Shown here one piece after another: positions 1 to 9,117 of a stretch of 64,000 nt of DNA; position 1 is the first letter of the stretch, and every line of letters starts with the position of its first letter. The position numbers were made by a program, and so were the translations under genes. The stretch is from an uncultured Flavonifractor sp. (GTDB lineage: Bacteria; Bacillota; Clostridia; Oscillospirales; Oscillospiraceae): assembly GCA_944385585.1 (NCBI GenBank), contig CALWXU010000001.1, positions 54,240 through 118,239 on the forward strand. Direction: 5' to 3'. The notes under the pieces are model-generated. The model made no database searches and was not told the origin of the DNA. It worked only from the letters and a program-made list of their open reading frames with translations.

Positions 1-306
1 AGCGACCTGCTCTCTATCAACGCCGTCATTGAGGCCGCAAGGACCGGCGTCCGGGACAGCGCCTTCCATGTAGTGGCCAAGGAGATGCGTGGCCTGGCCC
101 ATGATACCAAGGAATCTGTGGAAAAGATCAACGGCATCCTCTCCCAGATCCGGGGCAGCAGCGAGCAGAATTCTGCCGAGGTACAGGCCCTCCATACCCT
201 TGTCATGCAGATCAGCACGGAGATTATGAGCATTTTCACCACCATCCGGCAGGTCAATGAGACGGCCTCCACCCTGCAGCATATCTCATCCAATCTGATG
301 GGCTGA
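1..306 (+). CDS. Methyl-accepting chemotaxis-like protein, C-terminal part (5' end outside window)
   Basis: The reading frame is open from base 1 and ends at TGA 304-306, giving about 101 residues. It starts inside the chemoreceptor hairpin tip: SDLLSINAVIEAARTG corresponds to the conserved INAVIEAARAG segment, and HVVAKEMRGLAHDT to the VVAxEVRxLA segment that contacts CheW and CheA. Some tip residues differ from the canonical form (for example RTGVRDSAFHV where the gene at 499 has [11 protein letters not shown]). After the tip the helix returns for only about 70 residues and stops, so this is a short signalling domain like those of soluble or heme/PAS-coupled receptors. The sensor part is not visible. 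The family assignment is firm; the ligand is unknown. Confidence 0.75.
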   Translation, partial: SDLLSINAVIEAARTGVRDSAFHVVAKEMRGLAHDTKESVEKINGILSQIRGSSEQNSAEVQALHTLVMQISTEIMSIFTTIRQVNETASTLQHISSNLMG

Positions 307-439
307 CCCCGCCGGACGGGGAGGGGAGGCCCGCCGGATGCCGGAAGCCCGGCCCAGCGTCAGGGCCGCTAGTCTGCCCGCCCTCCGGCCTGCACAGCAG
401 ATAAATCGAGTCAAGGTGCAAGAATTCTATCAAATGCCC

Positions 440-466
440 TTAATATCCTCCAAATTTTGTCGATGA
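440..466 (+). promoter_or_regulatory. Possible sigma-28 promoter for the chemoreceptor gene
   Basis: TTAA at 440-443, a 15-base spacer and GTCGATGA at 459-466 resemble the flagellar sigma consensus TAAA-N15-GCCGATAA with three or four mismatches. It lies about 35 bases before the start codon at 499. This fits the class of gene (chemoreceptors are typical sigma-28 targets, and a sigma-28 gene lies at 40016), but the match is weak. Confidence 0.3.
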
Positions 467-498
467 TAAAGATGCAAGGTTTGTGAGAAGGGGGCACA

Positions 499-2505
499 AT
501 GTTTATGCGTAGCATCAAACGGAAAATCCTGGTACAGGTTCTGGCCCTGACGACGGCTGCGGCGGTGATCTGCGGCGGCATGGGCATCGCGGCCAACTAT
601 ATCAGCTCCTTTGCCATGCTGGAGCAGGAGCTGCGCTCCACCGCCTCGCTGGCGGCGGACCGGGTGGCCTATGAGCTGCAGTCCTACCGCAACGCGGCGG
701 AGGCGCTGGGCATGGTGCCGGAGCTGAGTGATGACACGGTGAGCACCGCCGAGAAAGAGCGCATTGTGGACCAGTGGGCCCAGGACTACGGCATGGAGCG
801 GGGCAACCTGCTGGACCGCAGCGGCGACAGCCTTTTTGACGGCAATAACTATGCCGAGCGGGAATACTTCCAGCATGCCATCCAGGGCGAGGCGTGGATC
901 TCCACCCCCACTGTGAGCAAGATTACCGGGGAGCTGTCCATCATGGTGGCTGCGCCTCTGTGGGCTGGGGGGGTGTCCGGCGGTACGGTAGACGGCGTGG
1001 TCTACTTTGTTCCCCACGAGACATTCCTCAATGACATCATGTCCTCCATCCATGTGAGCGACAACAGCGGCGCTTACATGATCGACACCACAGGCATGAC
1101 CATTGCCGATACGACCCTGGACACGGTGGCGGTGCAGAATATCGAGGCGGAGGCCCAGAATGACGCCTCCCTGTCCCAGCTGGCGACCCTGCACGCGGAC
1201 ATGCGGGCGGGCAACAGCGGCTATGGACAGTATCGGATCGACGGCGTATCCAAATACCTGGCATACGCCCCTGTGGACGGTACCAACGGCTGGAGCATCG
1301 CCATCACCGCCCCCTCCGGCGATTTCCTGGGCACCACCTATCAGGTCACGGTGGTCATCGGGGTGATCCTGGTGGTCATCCTGGTGCTGGCGGCCGTCCT
1401 GACCATCCGCATGGCCAAGCGGATCGGCGACCCCATCCGGGCCTGTGCCGAGCGCCTGTCCCTGGTGGACGAGGGAGACCTCAGCTCCCCGGTGCCGGAA
1501 TTCCGGAGCCGGGATGAGGTGGGCACCCTCTCCCGCGCCACCGCGGATATTGTCAATAACCTGCAGGAGCTCATCGGCGACGTGGGTTATCTGCTCAGTG
1601 AGATGGCAAATGGGAACTTCGACGTCCGCTCCCGGAACTATGACCTCTATCAGGGGGACTACACCAACCTGCTGCAGTCTGTGCGCAAGATCAACATTGA
1701 GTTGAGCCAGACGCTGGAGCAGATCAACCAGGCTGCCGACCAGGTGTCCGCCGGGGCGGAGCAGGTGTCCTCCGGGGCCCAGGCCCTGGCGCAGGGCGCC
1801 ACCGAGCAGGCCAGTGCGGTGGAGGAGCTCTCCGCCACGGTTACCGAAATCGACGTCAGCGCCGAGGCCAACGCGGAGGCGGCCACCCAGTCCAAGGAGA
1901 AATCCGGCCAGGCGGGCGGCCAGGTGGAGGTCAGCGTCCAGAAGATGGACGCCCTGCGCGGCGCCATGTCCGATATCCTCCGGGGACACGAGGAGATCAG
2001 CCAGATTATCGAGACCATCGAGAACATCGCGTTCCAGACCAATATTCTGGCCCTGAACGCCGCGGTGGAGGCCGCCCGGGCGGGCAGCAGCGGAAAGGGC
2101 TTCGCCGTGGTGGCCGACGAGGTGCGCAACCTGGCCCAGAAGTCGGACGCCGCGGCCAAGCAGACCAAGGAGCTGATCGAGCGGTCCACCCAGAATGTGG
2201 AGCGGGGCAGCACCCTTTCTGACGAGGTGAACGACGCGCTGCAAAAGACCAGCGATTTGGCCGGCGAGGCGGTCTCCTTCATGGACCAGGTCGCGGAGAA
2301 TATCGTGTCGGAGGCCCACTCGATCAACCAGGTGAAGGACGGCATCGACCAGATTTCCGCGGTGGTGCAGACCAACTCCGCCACCGCCGAGGAGAGCGCC
2401 GCGGCCAGCGAGCAGCTCTCCGGCCAGGCCCAGCTGCTCAAGGATCTGACGGGGAAATTCGTATTCCGCAAGGACGCGGTGGCCCAGCAGGATTACCAGA
2501 GCTGA
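499..2505 (+). CDS. Methyl-accepting chemotaxis protein with periplasmic-type Cache sensor domain
   Basis: Transmembrane chemoreceptor of 668 residues. Residues about 10-36 form the first membrane segment and about 40-280 an extracellular double-Cache-like sensor with a [21 protein letters not shown] core. About 281-305 form the second membrane segment, followed by a HAMP linker (about 307-360) and a long signalling coiled coil. The hairpin tip ([20 protein letters not shown], around residue 506) is intact and followed by [15 protein letters not shown], so coupling to CheA/CheW is expected. ATG 499 and ATG 505 are both usable; GAAGGGGG at 487-494 fits 505 slightly better. It converges on the che operon and ends just before a bidirectional terminator. 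The ligand cannot be read from sequence, although Cache domains commonly bind amino acids or organic acids. Confidence 0.93.
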   Translation: MFMRSIKRKILVQVLALTTAAAVICGGMGIAANYISSFAMLEQELRSTASLAADRVAYELQSYRNAAEALGMVPELSDDTVSTAEKERIVDQWAQDYGMERGNLLDRSGDSLFDGNNYAEREYFQHAIQGEAWISTPTVSKITGELSIMVAAPLWAGGVSGGTVDGVVYFVPHETFLNDIMSSIHVSDNSGAYMIDTTGMTIADTTLDTVAVQNIEAEAQNDASLSQLATLHADMRAGNSGYGQYRIDGVSKYLAYAPVDGTNGWSIAITAPSGDFLGTTYQVTVVIGVILVVILVLAAVLTIRMAKRIGDPIRACAERLSLVDEGDLSSPVPEFRSRDEVGTLSRATADIVNNLQELIGDVGYLLSEMANGNFDVRSRNYDLYQGDYTNLLQSVRKINIELSQTLEQINQAADQVSAGAEQVSSGAQALAQGATEQASAVEELSATVTEIDVSAEANAEAATQSKEKSGQAGGQVEVSVQKMDALRGAMSDILRGHEEISQIIETIENIAFQTNILALNAAVEAARAGSSGKGFAVVADEVRNLAQKSDAAAKQTKELIERSTQNVERGSTLSDEVNDALQKTSDLAGEAVSFMDQVAENIVSEAHSINQVKDGIDQISAVVQTNSATAEESAAASEQLSGQAQLLKDLTGKFVFRKDAVAQQDYQS

Positions 2506-2517
2506 ACCCAGAGACCG

Positions 2518-2553
2518 AAAACCGGGAACCCCGATGTCGGGGTTCCCGGTTTT
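2518..2553. terminator. Bidirectional rho-independent terminator
   Basis: A 12-bp perfect stem (2521-2532 with 2539-2550), extended by a G-C pair around an ATGT loop, is flanked by A-run and T-run on the two sides. It can therefore terminate both the plus-strand chemoreceptor and the minus-strand che operon. Confidence 0.9.
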
Positions 2554-2598
2554 GCTGTCAAATGGGGAAATGGGGAGAAGGACTGCGGAACAGAGAAG

Positions 2599-2635
2599 GG
2601 CCGGGGCCGCTTCATGGATGGAAGCTGCCCCGGCC
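2599..2635 (-). terminator. Second GC-rich hairpin downstream of cheB
   Basis: GGCCGGGG (2599-2606) pairs with CCCCGGCC (2628-2635). Read on the minus strand it follows cheB directly and is followed by a pyrimidine stretch (CTTCTCTG), so it may be the first stop signal of the che operon. Confidence 0.45.
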
Positions 2636-2649
2636 GACCTATGCAGGGA

Positions 2650-3735
2650 TCAATTCTTGGACTTCAGATGGGCCATCAGCACCCCGGCGATGTTCTCGCA
2701 GGACGCCTGTACTGTCACAGCGCCAATCTCCTGGGCCACCATGGGCATGCCGTATACCACGCAGGAGTCCTTGTCCTGCCCGATGGTGTAGGCGCCGGCG
2801 TTGCGCATTTCCAGCAGGCCGTCGGCGCCGTCCCGCCCCATGCCGGTCATGATGATGCCCACCATGCGGCACTTGACCTGGGCGGCCATGGAGGAGAACA
2901 GGGCGTCCACGGACGGCCGGTGGCCGCTGACCTTCTCCCCCGGCTGGCAGGAGACGGTGTAGCGGCTCCCCATACGCACCACCCGCATCTGGAGGTCTGC
3001 AGGGGCGATCAGCACCAGGCCCTGGTGGATCTCGTCCCCATTTTTGGCCTCGCGCACCTCCATCTGACACAGGCGGTTGAGCCGGTCGGCATACATCTTG
3101 GTGAAGCCGGTGGGCATGTGCTGGACGACGACCATGCCGGGGATGTCGGCCGGCAGCTGCTTGAGCACGGCAAGGGTGGCCTCGGTGCCGCCGGTAGAGG
3201 CGCCCAGGCCGATGATGGTGTGATTCACCTCCGTCTTGCCCAGGCCCAGCAGCTGAGGGGCGGCGGGGGCGTGGGCGGCCTGCGGACGGCTGGCAGGGGC
3301 GGCGGGGGACTGGGCCGGCTTGGCTGGGCAGCCCCGCACCCTGGCATGGGAGGCGACGATGATTTTGGAGGACAGGGACTGTATGAAGGACTCCCTGCTC
3401 TCCTCCCCATCCGGCTTGCGGACAAAGTCCACCGCCCCGGCCTCCAGCGCATCAAATACCCGCAGGTTCAGGGAGGAGACCAGGATGACTGGCAGGGGGT
3501 GGACAGGCAGAAGCTGCTTGAGAAAGTCGATGCCGTTGGTGCCCGGCATCTCCACGTCCAGCGTCATCACGTCGGGGGAGAGCAGGCGGACCTTGGATCT
3601 GGCGTCGGAGGCGTTGATCGCGTACCCCACCACCTCGATGCGGGGGTGGCCGGTGAGGCCCTTGATGATCACGTTGCGGGCTACGGCGGAGTCGTCCACC
3701 ACCAGAACCCGGATTTTACTGCTTGCGGAAGACAC
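2650..3735 (-). CDS. cheB: CheB, protein-glutamate methylesterase/deamidase
   Basis: Removes methyl groups from chemoreceptors during adaptation when phosphorylated by CheA. It has 361 residues. A receiver domain covers about 8-115 with acidic pair D14/D15 and phosphoacceptor D60 in TLDVEMPGTNG. A short alanine/proline linker follows, then the methylesterase domain from about 165 to the end. The esterase shows the serine-containing GASTGGTEA, the VVQHMP histidine and the TGMGRDGADG aspartate, so the catalytic triad is complete. It is the last gene of cheA-cheW-cheR-cheB, 41 bases after cheR. The long sigma-28-terminated operon at 19691 lacks cheB, so this is probably the working copy. Confidence 0.97.
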   Translation of the reverse strand: MSSASSKIRVLVVDDSAVARNVIIKGLTGHPRIEVVGYAINASDARSKVRLLSPDVMTLDVEMPGTNGIDFLKQLLPVHPLPVILVSSLNLRVFDALEAGAVDFVRKPDGEESRESFIQSLSSKIIVASHARVRGCPAKPAQSPAAPASRPQAAHAPAAPQLLGLGKTEVNHTIIGLGASTGGTEATLAVLKQLPADIPGMVVVQHMPTGFTKMYADRLNRLCQMEVREAKNGDEIHQGLVLIAPADLQMRVVRMGSRYTVSCQPGEKVSGHRPSVDALFSSMAAQVKCRMVGIIMTGMGRDGADGLLEMRNAGAYTIGQDKDSCVVYGMPMVAQEIGAVTVQASCENIAGVLMAHLKSKN

Positions 3736-3776
3736 AGAGGGTCAGTCCTTTCTGTGAAGGGTATGGGAGCGGAAGG

Positions 3777-4601
3777 CTACCGCTTGCGGTAGATGGAGGG
3801 GGCGGTCAGCTGAAACAGCGGGGTCTGCCCCAGGGATTCCGAGTGGCTGATGAACAGGTAGCCGCCGGGATTCATGGCCTCCCAGAAGCGGCGCACCAGC
3901 GCGTCCCGGGTGGGCTGGTCGAAGTAGATCATCACGTTCCGGCAGAAAATCACGTCGAACTTCAGCCGGAAGCGGATGGGCTCCATCAGGTTGAAGGTGC
4001 GGAAAATCACGTTGCTCCGCAGCTCCTGCGACACCTCATACTGGCCTGTGGCGCTGTCCTTTTTGAAGTACTTGCGCAGCCAGGCGTCCGGCATATCCGC
4101 CGGGATCTGATACCTGCCCGCCTGGGCCTTGGACAGGGCCTGCTGGGAGATGTCGGTGGCCAGCACCCGGGTGTCCCAGTGGCGGGCGTTGGGGCCGAAG
4201 TACTCCTTGAGGTAGATGGAAAGGGTGTAGGGCTCCTCGCCGCTGGAGCAGCCCGCGCTCCAGATGGACAGGACGCGGTCCCTCTGGTGCTTGCGCTCCA
4301 GCTCCGGCAGGACGGTCTGCTCAAAAAAGCTGAAGTGCTCCTTTTCCCGCAGGAAGAAGGTGTAGTTGGTGGTCAGCTTGTTGAGCACCAGCTCCAGCTC
4401 CGCGGGGTCCTTGGAGTGGAACAGGTGCTCAACAAAGCTGTGGAAGTCGGTATAGCCCCGCTCCTTCAAGGCGTTGGACAGGCGGCTGGAGATCAGCTGC
4501 CGCTTTTTGCTCAGGTCGATGCCGTACTCCTTGTGGATAAACTGTACCATCCGCTGGAAGTCGGCGTCTGAGATGGTGATATCGTGAAAGAGAGTTCCCA
4601 C
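3777..4601 (-). CDS. cheR: CheR, chemoreceptor protein-glutamate O-methyltransferase
   Basis: Methylates glutamates of chemoreceptors using S-adenosylmethionine. It has 274 residues. The N-terminal helical CheR domain (about 8-65, with RMVQFIHKEYGIDLSKKR) is followed by the methyltransferase fold. The cofactor-binding WSAGCSSGEEPYTLS lies around residue 114, and VIFCRNVMIYFD near 222 is the family's second hallmark. It sits 18 bases behind cheW and 41 before cheB in the same minus-strand operon. Length and motifs are ordinary. Confidence 0.97.
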   Translation of the reverse strand: MGTLFHDITISDADFQRMVQFIHKEYGIDLSKKRQLISSRLSNALKERGYTDFHSFVEHLFHSKDPAELELVLNKLTTNYTFFLREKEHFSFFEQTVLPELERKHQRDRVLSIWSAGCSSGEEPYTLSIYLKEYFGPNARHWDTRVLATDISQQALSKAQAGRYQIPADMPDAWLRKYFKKDSATGQYEVSQELRSNVIFRTFNLMEPIRFRLKFDVIFCRNVMIYFDQPTRDALVRRFWEAMNPGGYLFISHSESLGQTPLFQLTAPSIYRKR

Positions 4602-4619
4602 AAAACACCCCTCCCCGGG

Positions 4620-5096
4620 CTACGCCTGTTCCAGCAGGCGCAGGCAGTCGAAAACCAGCATGGTCTGTCCGTCAGCCAGGGAGCACATGCCGGACACCAG
4701 GCGCTGGCCGCCCTGCTTGGGCGCGGGGAGGAGGGCGGACTTGTCGATGTCGATCATCCGCTGGACGTTGTCCACAAGGATTCCCACCTGTGTCTCATTG
4801 ATGTTGAGGATCATGATGCAGTTGTCCCGCTGGTTTGGCTGGCCCAGCAGCTGGCGGATGTCCACAATGGGGATGATCTGCCCCCGCAGGTTGATGATGC
4901 CCCGGATGTATGCGGGGACCAGGGGAAGGGGGGTGATGACATGGTTGGTGATGATCTCCACCACATAGTCCGCCGTCACGCCGAACAGCAGCTCCCCGGA
5001 CTGAAAGAGCAGGTATTTGGCGGTATGGGCGTCCGCAGCCTCACCGCCGCCCAGGACATTCTCGACGGGCTCGGAATACAACAGGTCTTGTTCCAT
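4620..5096 (-). CDS. cheW: CheW, chemotaxis coupling protein
   Basis: Adapter that joins CheA to chemoreceptors in the membrane-associated arrays. It has 158 residues. After about 27 variable residues, a single CheW fold runs from KYLLFQSGELLFGVTADYVVEII to the end, with the typical PAYIRGIINLRGQIIPIVDIR segment. It lies 21 bases after cheA and 18 before cheR. The only other CheW-like modules nearby are the C-terminus of CheA and CheV at 43500. Confidence 0.96.
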   Translation of the reverse strand: MEQDLLYSEPVENVLGGGEAADAHTAKYLLFQSGELLFGVTADYVVEIITNHVITPLPLVPAYIRGIINLRGQIIPIVDIRQLLGQPNQRDNCIMILNINETQVGILVDNVQRMIDIDKSALLPAPKQGGQRLVSGMCSLADGQTMLVFDCLRLLEQA

Positions 5097-5117
5097 GGCA
5101 GGTATGGCCTCCTTTTT

Positions 5118-7196
5118 TCAGGCGATGGAATAGAGGTTGGACACATCCAGGATGATGCTGATGTTGCCGTCGCCCAGGATTGTGCAGCCGGCAATGCCGC
5201 TTCCCTTGATGTTGAAGCGGTTGAGGAAGGCTGGCAGGGGCTTGACCACCACCTGCTGCTCTCCCAGCAGCTCGTCCACAAACAGGCAGTAGGACAGCTC
5301 GCCGGACTCCAGCCAGATGAGGATGCCGTCTGTGATATCCGCGTAGCCGCCGTCAATCTGGTACAGGTCCCGCATCCGGATGACGGGATAGAACTTGCCC
5401 ATGCACTTAAACAGCTCGCCGCCGGAGGCGTCCCGGATCACATCCCCCTCAGAGATGCGGAAGGACTGCCGGATGTTGTGGATGGGGATGGTGAAGATGG
5501 ACTGGCCCACCGACACCTCCATGCCGTCCATGATGGCCATGGTCAGGGGGATCTTCAGGGTGGTGGTCATGCCCAGGCCGGGCTCGCTGGTGATGGTGAC
5601 GGTGCCGCCCACCTCCTCCACATTCTTCTTCACCACGTCCATACCCACGCCGCGGCCGGAGAACTCGGTGACCTCCGTGTTGGTGGAGAAGCCGGGGGCC
5701 ATGAGGAAGTTGAGGATGTCCTTGTGGGAGTACTCCACGTCCGGGTAGGCCAGGCCGTTGCGGATGGCCTTGGCCAGCACCCCGTCGTAGTTGACCCCCT
5801 GCCCGTCGTCCTTGATCTCGATAATGACCTCGCTGCCGGTGTGGCGGGCGGAGAGGATGATCTCCCCCACCGGGTCCTTGCCGGCGGCGATCCGGTCGGC
5901 CTCGTTCTCCTCAATGCCGTGGTCCATGGAGTTGCGCACAATGTGCATGATGGGGTCGCCGATGCTGTCCACAATGGTCTTGTCCACCTCGGTGTCCTCG
6001 CCCACCAGGGTCAGCTTGCAGCGCTTGTTCAGCTTCTTGGACATGTCCCGCACGATGCGGTTCATCTTCTGGAAGGTGGCGGACACGGGCACCATGCGCA
6101 GGGACATGGAGATGTCCTGCAGCTCGTCGGTGAGCTTGCGCAGCTGCCGGGCGGATTTGGTAAAGGCGTCCAGCCGCAGGCCCTTCAGGTCGGGGGAGGC
6201 GGTGACCATGGACTCGGTGATCACGATCTCCCCCACCACGGCGGCCAGGGAGTCCAGCTTGCTCAGATTGACGCTGATCAGGCTCTCCTTGTGGTGGTGG
6301 ACCGGGTCTGGGGAGCCGCCGGCCGGCGCGGGCTTCGGGGCGGCGTGGGGCTCTGCCGCCGGCGCCGGCGCGGCGGCGGCCGGCCGGGGCTCCGCGCTCG
6401 GAGCGGGCGCGGGCGCCGGGGGGTCCGCCCGGTCGATGGCCTGATAGGAGCGCACAGAGCCGGCCCCGGTGACGGCGTGGACGGCGTTGTCCCGGTCGGC
6501 CTGCTCCCGGAAAAAGAGCTGGAAGCCGCCCTCAATGATCTGCCCGGCGGCGGCGGGGTCGTGCTCCAGATCCTCCGGCCGGCAGGTCAGGCCGTCCTCG
6601 GAGCACCCCTCCCGGACGGTGTTGACCAGCATGAGGGCCCGCAGGTTTTCCATGCCGCAGCCCTCGTCAAAAAACACCTGCAGGGCGTAGGGGAAGCCGT
6701 CGGGGAATTCGATCTTGTCCCCGGCGTGCGCGGCCGCCTGCCCTGCCGCGGCAGACGGGGCGGGGGCGTCCTCCGGCGCGGCGCCGGACTGAATTTGCTG
6801 GATGAAGCTATTAACTTTTTGCAGCAGGCTGTCGATATTTTCGGTAAGGGCCTCGCCGTTTTCGATGTGGTCGATCTCCTGCCGGAAGAAGTCGATGGTC
6901 TGGAACAGCAGGTCGAACAGCTCGGGCCGGAGGGCCTCCGGCACCACGTCCATGGACTTGTCCCGGATAATGGCGAACAGATCCTCCGCCCGGTGGGCGA
7001 TGGTCATCAGGGAGTTGTATTCCATCATGGCCGAGGAGCCCTTGATGGTGTGCATGATCCGGAAGATGGTGTTGACATCATCCTCGGAGAAGCTGTCCTT
7101 CTCCTCCGATGCCAGGACAATGCTGTCCAGCTGTTCCAACAGAGAGTTTGTCTCAAAGAGATAAGCCTCCAGAATGCTGTCATTGCCGTTGCTCAT
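5118..7196 (-). CDS. cheA: CheA, chemotaxis histidine kinase
   Basis: Central kinase of chemotaxis; passes phosphate to CheY and CheB. It has 692 residues. The Hpt domain carries H49 in FRIMHTIKGSSAMM. A CheY-binding P2 domain covers about 163-258, followed by an alanine/proline-rich linker (about 260-295). Then come the dimerisation helices, the ATPase domain (HIVRNSMDHGIEENE, DDGQGVN, GRGVGMDVVKK) and a C-terminal CheW-like domain. First gene of the minus-strand che operon, divergent from the gene at 7344. The 147-base gap between them holds only weak promoter matches: on the minus strand TATC-N15-GTCGAAAA vaguely resembles sigma-28. Confidence 0.97.
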   Translation of the reverse strand: MSNGNDSILEAYLFETNSLLEQLDSIVLASEEKDSFSEDDVNTIFRIMHTIKGSSAMMEYNSLMTIAHRAEDLFAIIRDKSMDVVPEALRPELFDLLFQTIDFFRQEIDHIENGEALTENIDSLLQKVNSFIQQIQSGAAPEDAPAPSAAAGQAAAHAGDKIEFPDGFPYALQVFFDEGCGMENLRALMLVNTVREGCSEDGLTCRPEDLEHDPAAAGQIIEGGFQLFFREQADRDNAVHAVTGAGSVRSYQAIDRADPPAPAPAPSAEPRPAAAAPAPAAEPHAAPKPAPAGGSPDPVHHHKESLISVNLSKLDSLAAVVGEIVITESMVTASPDLKGLRLDAFTKSARQLRKLTDELQDISMSLRMVPVSATFQKMNRIVRDMSKKLNKRCKLTLVGEDTEVDKTIVDSIGDPIMHIVRNSMDHGIEENEADRIAAGKDPVGEIILSARHTGSEVIIEIKDDGQGVNYDGVLAKAIRNGLAYPDVEYSHKDILNFLMAPGFSTNTEVTEFSGRGVGMDVVKKNVEEVGGTVTITSEPGLGMTTTLKIPLTMAIMDGMEVSVGQSIFTIPIHNIRQSFRISEGDVIRDASGGELFKCMGKFYPVIRMRDLYQIDGGYADITDGILIWLESGELSYCLFVDELLGEQQVVVKPLPAFLNRFNIKGSGIAGCTILGDGNISIILDVSNLYSIA

Positions 7197-7343
7197 GATG
7201 GTACCCTTCCTTTGCAGTTTGACTTCATATTATTCTTTTCGACCAGATTGCGGAAAAAGATAAGGCGCCGCCGAAAAATCCGAAAATAAGAGGCGGTTTC
7301 CCGCCCGGAAGGGCGTGTCTCCAGCGGAAAGGAGTGATGACCC

Positions 7344-8789
7344 GTGCCCAATCCAGTCGGCGTGACCAATCCGGTACCGGGTTTTGACAATACCAGCGGC
7401 CGTACGCTGACCAATGCGCCAGGGCAGGGCGGCACCCAGCAGATCCAGAATGTGCCGGACCCCACCCGCGTGGGGCGGCCGGACGCCCGGACAGACCAGA
7501 AGGGGGCGGACGACGCGGCCCAATCCGGGGCGCTGCGCTACGATTCCAACCTCCAGTTTTTCCTCCAGCAGCTGCGGGACATGCCGGAGCTCACCGTGCA
7601 GATGTCCAAGGTGCTCACCTGGCTGCGGGCACAGATCGGCACCCCCGGCCTCACCGGCGGCATCGCGGCAGAGCTTTCGGCCCTGTTCCAGTCCATGCAG
7701 ATGGGGCCCCAGGAGTTCGAGGCGTTTTTCATGCAGCAGGCCCAGGCGGGCAACCGGTTCGCCGGCCCGCTGTTCTCCCTGCTGCGGCAGGCCTACGCGC
7801 AGAGCACCAGCAGCACGGTGCGGGAGGGGATTCTCAACTTTGTCAAGCGGTACAGCGACTACTCCTCCACGGCGCACATCGGCCGCACCATGGTGAGCCT
7901 GCTCAAGCAGATCTCCGACTCCCTCCCCCGGAGCTGGCGGGGTCAGCTGGCGGAGCTCACCGGCCGGCTGGAGAACGGCCTGCAGGCCGGGAACCGGGCG
8001 GGGACGCTGAAGCTGCTCCAGTCGGAGATCCTGCCCTACCTGGGCAACTATATCTCCAGGTTCCACGACCTGGGGCGGCCCCGCACGCTGCTGAGTATGC
8101 TGATGCTCAATGTGGCCCGCTATGAGAACGGCGCGGAGGAGGAGGTCATGGCCGCCTTCCGGCAGTTGAGCGGCTATGGGGACACCCTGGCAGGGCTCAA
8201 CCAGCTGGATGACGCGGCGCTGTGGAAGCTGCTCCGGGAGAACGAGTTCACCCGCGCGGCGGCCCAGGACCAGTTTGCCGGGCAGATGGCGGAGCTGGCG
8301 CACCGGGCCCTGCGCGGCGAGTGCGGCGCGGACGCGCGGGAGGCCATGCAGGAGCTGCTCCGCGCCCTGCTCATCAACGAGAGCGTGTACATCCCGCTCA
8401 ACCACATGCTCCTGCCCCTGGAGTGGAACGGGAAGCAGATGTACTCCGAGCTCTGGGTGGACCCCGACGCCCCGGACGACGGGCAGGAGGGCTCCGACGG
8501 AGAGGGCGGGGAGAAGATCCAGTTCCTCTTTAAGCTGGACATTGATTCCCTGGGCTTTTTGGAGATGACTCTGGCGGCCAGAAGGGACCAGGTGGACCTG
8601 AGCGTCTACGCCCCGGACAGCGTGGCCGCCCACGCCGCGCTGGTGGAGGAGGATCTGGCGGGGATCCTGTCCGCCCACGGCCTGACCGGCAAGCGGGTGC
8701 GGGTGCAGCGGGAGGTCAAGCCCCTCACCCTGACGGAGGTATTTCCAGACTTGTTAGAAGGGAAGCGCAGCATCAATGTCAAGATCTGA
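7344..8789 (+). CDS. FliK/YlqG-like protein with C-terminal hook-length-control-type domain
   Basis: 481-residue protein starting at GTG 7344 (AAAGGAG about nine bases upstream). The N-terminus is glycine/asparagine/proline-rich, suggesting disorder. The middle is helical and of no family I recognise. The last about 90 residues (FLFKLDIDSLGFLEMTLAAR, then a helix with VEEDLAGILSAHGLTGKRVRV) match the fold pattern of the flagellar hook-length control C-domain. It overlaps the next gene, an FlhB C-terminal homologue, by 14 bases. The same pair occurs as ylqG-ylqH in Bacillus, where its role is unclear. A dedicated FliK is encoded at 26278, so this is a paralogue. Family placement is inferred from pattern, not from a search. 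Confidence 0.65.
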   Translation: MPNPVGVTNPVPGFDNTSGRTLTNAPGQGGTQQIQNVPDPTRVGRPDARTDQKGADDAAQSGALRYDSNLQFFLQQLRDMPELTVQMSKVLTWLRAQIGTPGLTGGIAAELSALFQSMQMGPQEFEAFFMQQAQAGNRFAGPLFSLLRQAYAQSTSSTVREGILNFVKRYSDYSSTAHIGRTMVSLLKQISDSLPRSWRGQLAELTGRLENGLQAGNRAGTLKLLQSEILPYLGNYISRFHDLGRPRTLLSMLMLNVARYENGAEEEVMAAFRQLSGYGDTLAGLNQLDDAALWKLLRENEFTRAAAQDQFAGQMAELAHRALRGECGADAREAMQELLRALLINESVYIPLNHMLLPLEWNGKQMYSELWVDPDAPDDGQEGSDGEGGEKIQFLFKLDIDSLGFLEMTLAARRDQVDLSVYAPDSVAAHAALVEEDLAGILSAHGLTGKRVRVQREVKPLTLTEVFPDLLEGKRSINVKI

Positions 8790-9117
8790 CGGAAACAGGG
8801 CGGAGCGGGCCGTGGCGCTGCGCTACGGTACGGAGGACGGGGCCCCGGTCATTGTGGCCTCCGGCATGGGACATCTGGCGGAGAAGATTGTGGAGGTGGC
8901 CGCGGACAACGGGGTGCCGGTCTATGAGGACAACTCCCTGGCCACGGTGCTCTCCCAGATGGAGCTGGGCCGGGAGGTTCCGGAGGAGCTGTACCAGGCC
9001 ATTGTGGAGATCTACATATACTTTCTGAATTTTGACCCCAGCGATCCGGAGAAGCACCGGCGGGAGCGCCGGGCTGCGGCAGAGCGCAAGGCGGCAAGCC
9101 AGGAGGAAGGCCGATGA
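8776..9117 (+). CDS. FlhB C-terminal-domain homologue (YlqH type)
   Basis: 113 residues that align along their whole length with the part of FlhB lying after its self-cleavage site. ERAVALRYGTEDGAPVIVAS here corresponds to HYAVALRYHADSDQAPVVLA in the FlhB at 36807, and REVPEELYQAIVEIYIYFL to REIPPEFYNAVAEVLVYLY. The cleavage motif NPTH is missing and no membrane segments exist, so it is a free cytosolic copy of the export-switch domain. It overlaps the FliK-like gene by 14 bases and the PilZ gene by 4, indicating one transcript. A role in export-substrate switching is inferred only from homology. Confidence 0.85.
   Translation: MSRSDGNRAERAVALRYGTEDGAPVIVASGMGHLAEKIVEVAADNGVPVYEDNSLATVLSQMELGREVPEELYQAIVEIYIYFLNFDPSDPEKHRRERRAAAERKAASQEEGR

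Noticed and set aside
430-2319. Long open frame of 629 codons on the minus strand opposite the chemoreceptor
   Set aside because: It is a shadow of the high-GC coding strand. The plus-strand protein has clear Cache, HAMP and signalling domains, and the minus-strand translation is histidine/glycine/leucine-rich without any family pattern.
4584-7289. Open frame of 901 codons on the plus strand opposite cheW and cheA
   Set aside because: Same effect of GC-rich third positions; cheA and cheW are unambiguous on the other strand.
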